The position numbers and the translations under genes were made by a program. From an uncultured Erythrobacter sp. (GTDB lineage Bacteria > Pseudomonadota > Alphaproteobacteria > Sphingomonadales > Sphingomonadaceae), in contig CANLPY010000001.1 of the NCBI GenBank assembly GCA_947493165.1, positions 1,588,501-1,652,500 on the forward strand: a stretch of 64,000 nucleotides of DNA. The letters are read 5' to 3'. This document shows, piece after piece, positions 59,385-64,000 of this stretch. The notes beneath the pieces were generated by a model. The model searched no databases. It saw only the letters and a program-made list of their open reading frames with translations, and had not been told where the DNA came from. The stretch's first letter is position 1, and each line of letters begins with the position of its first letter.

Positions 59385-62300
59385 TTGACAAACATCCAAC
59401 CGCTTGACCGATCCGAACTGCGCCGCGCCTATCGCATGGAAGAAAACGCCTGCGTTGCAGAACGGCTTGAGCAAGCTGCCCCCGCTGCGCGCGTGCATGT
59501 CGAAGCGGCCGGACTTGCAACCCAATTGATTGAGGGTGCGCGCAAGAAAAAGGCGAGTGGGATCGACGCTTTCTTGCAGCAATATGGCCTTGATACCGAC
59601 GAAGGCATTGCCCTGATGTGCATGGCAGAGGCGCTGCTGCGTGTGCCTGATGCCGATACCGCCGATGCCCTGATCAAGGATAAAATTGCGGCGGTGGATT
59701 GGTCAGAGCATTTGGGCGAAAGCTCCTCCACCTTCGTCAATGCAGCCACATTTTCTTTGATGCTGACAGGCGAAGTGATCGACCCGCCAGACCAGCATCA
59801 GCGCGGCATGGGATCGACTCTGCGCCGCACCGTGAACCGTTTGGGCGAACCGGTGGTGCGCAAGGCCACGCTTCAAGCGATGCGCATTCTGGGCGGACAG
59901 TTCGTCTTCGGCCGCACCATCGACGAGGCGCTGAACCGCGCGAAGCCGGAACGCGCCAAAGGCCTGACCCACAGTTTCGATATGCTGGGTGAAGCAGCAA
60001 TGACCTTTGCTGATGCCTCGAAATACCGCGAGGCGTATGAAGGGGCGATGGATCGTCTCGCGAAAGAAGCCAAAGGCGGGATCGGACCATCGCCCGGCAT
60101 TTCGGTGAAGCTATCAGCGCTGCACCCCAAATATGATTTCTTCCATGCGCGCCAAGCACGCGAAGACATTGTGCCGATTGTCCGGGCGCTTGCGGAGAAG
60201 GCTCGGGATGCAGACATTCACTTCACCATTGATGCCGAAGAGGCTGAGCGGCTCGAACTGTCGATGGACATTATCGAAGCGCTGGTCAGCGATGACAGCC
60301 TGTTTTTGCGCGATGATGGCACACGCTGGGAAGGGTTTGGCCTGGCGCTGCAAGCCTATCAGAAACGCGGGCTGACCTTGTGCGATTGGGCCGCGAAACT
60401 TGCGCGGCGGCACGGGCGTAAATTGTTCGTGCGGCTGGTGAAAGGCGCCTATTGGGACAGCGAGATCAAGCTATCTCAAGTGGGCGGTTACACCGATTAC
60501 CCCGTATTCACTCGCAAGCTTGCGACCGATGTCAGCTATCTCGCCTGCGCCGCGCGATTGTTTGAGCACGCCGATGTGATCCGCCCGGCCTTCGCGACCC
60601 ACAATGCCTATACCATCGCAGCGGTAAAAGCGCTTGGCCAAGACCGGTCCTTCGAATTTCAGCGTCTGCACGGCATGGGCGAAGAGGTTTACGACGCGCT
60701 GGGCGCGATAGAAGGCAACAATCGCACCCCGGTGCGCATTTATGCGCCTGTTGGCGGGCATAAGGAATTGCTCGCCTATCTGGTGCGCCGCTTGCTGGAA
60801 AACGGGGCGAACACCAGCTTCGTCAACCGCATGGGCGATGCCGATGTACCGGCCTCAGATCTGGTAACAGACCCGGTTGCGGACCTCGCCGCGCTTTCGC
60901 CTTATCGCAATCCGGCGATTCCGCTGCCTGCGGATATATTCGGATATCGCCAGAACAGCGCAGGGACCGACCTGTCTGATCCGCTGGTCCTCAACCCCTT
61001 GCAAAAACAGCTGGATCAACTGGCCGATCGCCAATGGCATGCAGAGCCGACTTTCCCGGCTGGGGAAGCTGGCGAGATCGCGCCGATCACCATGCCGCAT
61101 GACTTGACCAGCCAAGTCGGCACACGCCGCGATTCCACGGCTGAAGAGGTCGATCACGCGATCACTAAAGCCATCGCCATCCAGCCGGGCTGGGACGGGC
61201 TGGGCGGAGAGAAACGCGCGCTGCTGCTAGAAGAAACCGCCAATTTGTTTGAAGAGCATTCGGCAGAGTTCTTGTCGCTTTGCCAGCGCGAAGCGGGCAA
61301 AACGCTGCTCGATGGTGTGCTGGAGCTGCGCGAAGCGGTCGATTTTCTGCGCTTCTACGCCGCCGAAGCGCGGCGGCAGTTCAGTGAGCCGATTACTCTG
61401 CCCGGTCCCACGGGTGAGGAGAACCTGCTGCGGATGCATGGGCGCGGCGTTTTTGCGACAATTGCGCCGTGGAATTTCCCGCTGGCAATCTTCATCGGCA
61501 TGGCTTCTGCCGCGCTGGCCGCAGGCAATTCAGTGATCGCCAAACCGGCTGAACAAACCCCGCTGATCGCCGCTCTGGCGGTGAAGCTGTGCCATCAGGC
61601 CGGCATCCCGCAAGAGGCACTGCAATTGCTGCCCGGCGCGGGCGATGTCGGCCAGATGATCACGTCCGATCCGCGCCTTGCCGGGGTCGCCTTTACCGGC
61701 TCGACAGAGACAGCGCGCGCCATCAACCAAACGCTCGCCGCGCGCGAAGGGCCGATTGCAACTCTGATCGCGGAAACCGGCGGGCAAAACGCCATGATCG
61801 TCGATTCCAGCGCTTTGCCAGAACAAGTCGTGCGCGACGTTATCGCCAGCGCGTTTCAAAGCGCCGGACAGCGCTGTTCAGCCCTGCGTGTCCTCTATCT
61901 GCAAGAAGACGTGGCTGGCACCATGCTGGAGATGATTGAGGGCGCGTTTGATGCGCTGTCAATCGGCGATCCGGCTGATCTCGCCACCGATGTTGGCCCC
62001 GTCATTGATCCCGATGCGCAGGCCGCGCTGGAACGTCACGTCGCGCGGCGTGAACAGAACGGACAGGCCGTGCGCCGCAGCCCCCTGCCAGAGACGACAG
62101 CAGACGGATGCTTTGTCGCACCGACGATTATTGAGGTGGATTCGATCCTAGATCTGAAGCGTGAGAATTTCGGCCCCGTGCTGCATGTCGCGCGGTTCGC
62201 CGCCAGCGATCTCACCCAAGTGATCGGCGATATCAATGCGACTGGATACGGCCTGACGCTGGGCCTGCACAGCCGCATCGCAGCCACGCGCCATTTGGTG

Positions 62301-62519
62301 GAAGCGCGCGCGACGGTCGGCAATTTCTACGTCAATCGCAACCAGATCGGCGCAGTGGTGGAAAGCCAACCCTTTGGCGGCGAAGGCCTGTCAGGAACCG
62401 GGCCCAAAGCAGGCGGCCCGCACTATGTCGCGCGCTTCGCCACAGAGCGCGTTACGTGCGTCGATACAACAGCGGCAGGCGGTAATGCGAGCCTGCTGGG
62501 ACAAGAGCTTGCGCCTTAG
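59385..62519 (+). CDS. putA: Bifunctional proline dehydrogenase / P5C dehydrogenase PutA
   Basis: A 1044-residue enzyme that oxidises proline to glutamate in two steps. Proline dehydrogenase segments are in the first half (HSFDMLGEAAMTFADASKYREAYEGAM, ISVKLSALHPKYDFF, FVRLVKGAYWDSEIKLSQ), and the P5C dehydrogenase in the second (IAPWNFPLAIFIG, AFTGSTETA, LIAETGGQNAMIVDSS with catalytic Glu, QSAGQRCSALRVLYLQED with catalytic Cys). The N-terminal ribbon-helix-helix DNA-binding domain of enterobacterial PutA is absent. The start is TTG 59385; ATG 59436 (MEENACVAERL) is the alternative. An Lrp-type regulator elsewhere would be expected. Confidence 0.94.
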   Translation: MTNIQPLDRSELRRAYRMEENACVAERLEQAAPAARVHVEAAGLATQLIEGARKKKASGIDAFLQQYGLDTDEGIALMCMAEALLRVPDADTADALIKDKIAAVDWSEHLGESSSTFVNAATFSLMLTGEVIDPPDQHQRGMGSTLRRTVNRLGEPVVRKATLQAMRILGGQFVFGRTIDEALNRAKPERAKGLTHSFDMLGEAAMTFADASKYREAYEGAMDRLAKEAKGGIGPSPGISVKLSALHPKYDFFHARQAREDIVPIVRALAEKARDADIHFTIDAEEAERLELSMDIIEALVSDDSLFLRDDGTRWEGFGLALQAYQKRGLTLCDWAAKLARRHGRKLFVRLVKGAYWDSEIKLSQVGGYTDYPVFTRKLATDVSYLACAARLFEHADVIRPAFATHNAYTIAAVKALGQDRSFEFQRLHGMGEEVYDALGAIEGNNRTPVRIYAPVGGHKELLAYLVRRLLENGANTSFVNRMGDADVPASDLVTDPVADLAALSPYRNPAIPLPADIFGYRQNSAGTDLSDPLVLNPLQKQLDQLADRQWHAEPTFPAGEAGEIAPITMPHDLTSQVGTRRDSTAEEVDHAITKAIAIQPGWDGLGGEKRALLLEETANLFEEHSAEFLSLCQREAGKTLLDGVLELREAVDFLRFYAAEARRQFSEPITLPGPTGEENLLRMHGRGVFATIAPWNFPLAIFIGMASAALAAGNSVIAKPAEQTPLIAALAVKLCHQAGIPQEALQLLPGAGDVGQMITSDPRLAGVAFTGSTETARAINQTLAAREGPIATLIAETGGQNAMIVDSSALPEQVVRDVIASAFQSAGQRCSALRVLYLQEDVAGTMLEMIEGAFDALSIGDPADLATDVGPVIDPDAQAALERHVARREQNGQAVRRSPLPETTADGCFVAPTIIEVDSILDLKRENFGPVLHVARFAASDLTQVIGDINATGYGLTLGLHSRIAATRHLVEARATVGNFYVNRNQIGAVVESQPFGGEGLSGTGPKAGGPHYVARFATERVTCVDTTAAGGNASLLGQELAP

Positions 62520-62545
62520 CGTGATTTCGCATTAAGCCTGCTGCC

Positions 62546-63070
62546 ATGGCACGTCTTTTCACGCTTGTTTTCGCAGTCTTAGCGCTCGTGTGGAGCGGCC
62601 CGGCGTTCGCTGCTGTGACAGTGCATTTTCATAGCTTTAACGGATCGGTCTTGTTCGGACGCTACCCGCACACCTTCATTGTTTTGGAAGGCAAGCTGTC
62701 CAATGGCACGCAGGTGAATGAGAATTACGGGTTTACCGCGAAAAAGGTCTCACCAGCGATTTTGAGCGGGCCGGTCTATCACGATATCAGCGTGGAAAAG
62801 CCGAAGTATATCAAGAAAACGAACCGGCATTTTTCGGTCGTAATCAGCGATGCGCAATACGCCCGCATCAAACGCGAAGTCGCCGCTTGGCGCGATGCGC
62901 CGGGTAAATATTACAATCTCGACACACGAAACTGCATCCACTTTGTCGGCGCGATAGCAAAGATCGCCGGGATCAAAGTTGAGTACCCTCAAAAGATGCT
63001 GCGCCGCCCGAAGAAATGGCTCAACCATGTGACGGGGCTTAACCCTGGATTGGGCGCGAAGAAGATTTAG
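62546..63070 (+). CDS. Secreted protein with possible papain-like (NlpC-type) fold
   Basis: A 174-residue protein with a signal peptide (LFTLVFAVLALVWSGPAFAA). Mature part has a histidine in PHTFIVLEGKL and a DTRNCIHFVGAIAKIAGIKV helix start with a cysteine, which together could form the Cys/His pair of a permuted NlpC/P60-like enzyme. That is an inference from pattern only. The family is not otherwise recognised. It follows putA by 26 bases. Confidence 0.7.
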   Translation: MARLFTLVFAVLALVWSGPAFAAVTVHFHSFNGSVLFGRYPHTFIVLEGKLSNGTQVNENYGFTAKKVSPAILSGPVYHDISVEKPKYIKKTNRHFSVVISDAQYARIKREVAAWRDAPGKYYNLDTRNCIHFVGAIAKIAGIKVEYPQKMLRRPKKWLNHVTGLNPGLGAKKI

Positions 63071-63277
63071 ACGAGATTGTTTGGTGGCGCCGTCAAACGC
63101 CGGGCGCTGCGCATCCGCGTTGCTTGGCTTTCGGGTCATTAAGCGCGGCGTTCGTGTCCTATGAGCGAGGAAATCGCGCGCCAGATGGCATATGGAAAAC
63201 AAAAAACACAAACTCTCCCCACACCTAAAACCCTGACGGCGCTTGCCCCAGCGCGCTCGTTCGGGAATCAATCATGA

Positions 63278-63832
63278 ATGGCTATTCTTTCAGACAAATG
63301 GATTCGCGAGCAGGCTCTCAACAACGGTATGATAGAGCCGTTTGTTGAAGCTCAGCGGCGCGAAGGCGTGATTTCCTACGGTGTATCATCGTTCGGTTAT
63401 GACGCGCGGGTCGCGCCGGAATTCAAGATTTTCACCAACGTGAACTCCGCAACGGTCGATCCGAAGAACTTTGACGCGGAAAGCCTCGTCGACCGCGAAA
63501 CCGATGTCTGCATCATTCCGCCCAATTCCTTTGCCCTTGCGCGCACGGTCGAATATTTCCGCATCCCCGACGATGTGCTGGTCATCTGCCTTGGCAAAAG
63601 CACCTATGCCAGGTGCGGGATCATCGTGAATGTCACCCCGCTTGAGCCGGGTTGGGAAGGCCATGTAACGCTGGAATTTTCCAACACCACGCCGCTGCCT
63701 GCAAAAATCTATGCCAATGAAGGCGCATGCCAGTTTTTGTTCCTGCAGGGGAACGAACGCCCCGAAGTTACCTATGCCGATCGTGCGGGCAAATATATGG
63801 GCCAGCGCGGGGTTACGCTTCCCCGGCTTTGA
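63278..63832 (+). CDS. dcd: dCTP deaminase
   Basis: A 184-residue trimeric enzyme that deaminates dCTP to dUTP for thymidylate synthesis. Signatures are [80 protein letters not shown] (catalytic Glu in TLEFSN) and [15 protein letters not shown] at the end. Length is typical. The 207-base region before it holds no gene that I can support. Confidence 0.96.
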   Translation: MAILSDKWIREQALNNGMIEPFVEAQRREGVISYGVSSFGYDARVAPEFKIFTNVNSATVDPKNFDAESLVDRETDVCIIPPNSFALARTVEYFRIPDDVLVICLGKSTYARCGIIVNVTPLEPGWEGHVTLEFSNTTPLPAKIYANEGACQFLFLQGNERPEVTYADRAGKYMGQRGVTLPRL

Positions 63833-63935
63833 GGGACTGCAGCTTTAATCGGCTGCCGGCGGAACTTACGCTGCCGTAGCGGCTTTGACTCTCTGACTGC
63901 GCGCGCGCATCAAGCGCGCCAAAGGAGAGCAATTC

Positions 63936-64000
63936 ATGGCCGATACTGAATTTGACGTAATCATCTATGGCGCGACCGGGTTCACCGGGCGGCTTGTGGC
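63936..64000 (+). CDS. Start of saccharopine-dehydrogenase-like NAD(P)-binding protein (partial)
   Basis: Only the first 21 residues are in the window: ADTEFDVIIYGATGFTGRLV, a Rossmann GATGFTG motif typical of the saccharopine dehydrogenase / trans-acting enoyl reductase group. AAGGAGAG lies before the ATG. The remainder is outside the window. Confidence 0.75.
   Translation, partial: MADTEFDVIIYGATGFTGRLV

Noticed and set aside
63071-63277. Possible small RNA or gene in the 207-base gap before dcd
   Set aside because: Only a weak GTTTG/CAAAC hairpin was seen, with no T-run, promoter pattern or coding signal.

Overview
The window reads as a chromosome segment of an alphaproteobacterium, most likely a sphingomonad of the Erythrobacteraceae type. 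This rests on the moderately high GC, the style of the proteins (UrcA-type secreted protein, TolB/amidohydrolase fusion, PutA, acyl-CoA genes) and the divergent flagellar proteins. The species cannot be named from the sequence alone. No tRNA, rRNA, insertion sequence, CRISPR array or prophage was seen.

Layout. (1) 1-4547: three translationally coupled genes: the end of a possible hydrolase, a HEAT-repeat-like protein, and a large Mur-ligase-fold protein related to PgsB/CapB (poly-gamma-glutamate synthase). (2) 4653-8095: a c556-type cytochrome lipoprotein, a b561-type membrane cytochrome, the NhaA antiporter and an alpha/beta hydrolase. (3) 8102-23472, minus strand: one long flagellar run from a sigma-54 activator through fliEFGHIJKLMNOPQR and flhB to fliD and fliS. 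(4) 23678-27575: flagellin, a winged-helix/TolB-like/TPR regulator and two small secreted proteins. (5) 27715-37503, minus strand: flgBCDEFGHIJKL-motAB. (6) 37804-45390: a second MotA-like pair, a diguanylate cyclase (minus strand), flgA, flgM, flgN, a transglycosylase, flhA and fliA. (7) 45394-64000: a TolB-propeller amidohydrolase, an Imm11/DUF1629-like protein, an acyl-CoA dehydrogenase plus APH kinase pair, hydrolases, an M48 protease, an aldehyde dehydrogenase, mtnP, a CoA-transferase/enoyl-CoA hydratase/YciI operon, putA, a possible papain-like secreted protein, dcd and the start of a dehydrogenase.

Regulation visible in the DNA. Sigma-54 type -24/-12 sites precede flgA, the transglycosylase-flhA-fliA operon, flgB, the second MotA-like pair (weaker), and fliK (inside fliJ). 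A second motif, CCCTTAAAC-N13-GCCGnnCTTAGG, occurs before both fliC and flgM and is the best candidate for the FliA (sigma-28) promoter of this organism. Together with an NtrC-family activator, FliA and its anti-sigma factor FlgM, this gives a three-tier cascade: activator plus sigma-54 for basal body, hook and export genes, then FliA for filament.

Most unusual content: the PgsB-like/HEAT operon at the left edge; a second MotA/ExbB-like plus small Asp-containing membrane protein pair divergent from flgB; a FliM with no recognisable CheY-binding peptide; a very compact hook (short FlgE and FlgD); a flagellar transglycosylase without a signal peptide; and the APH kinase/acyl-CoA dehydrogenase pair that mirrors the fused human ACAD10/ACAD11.
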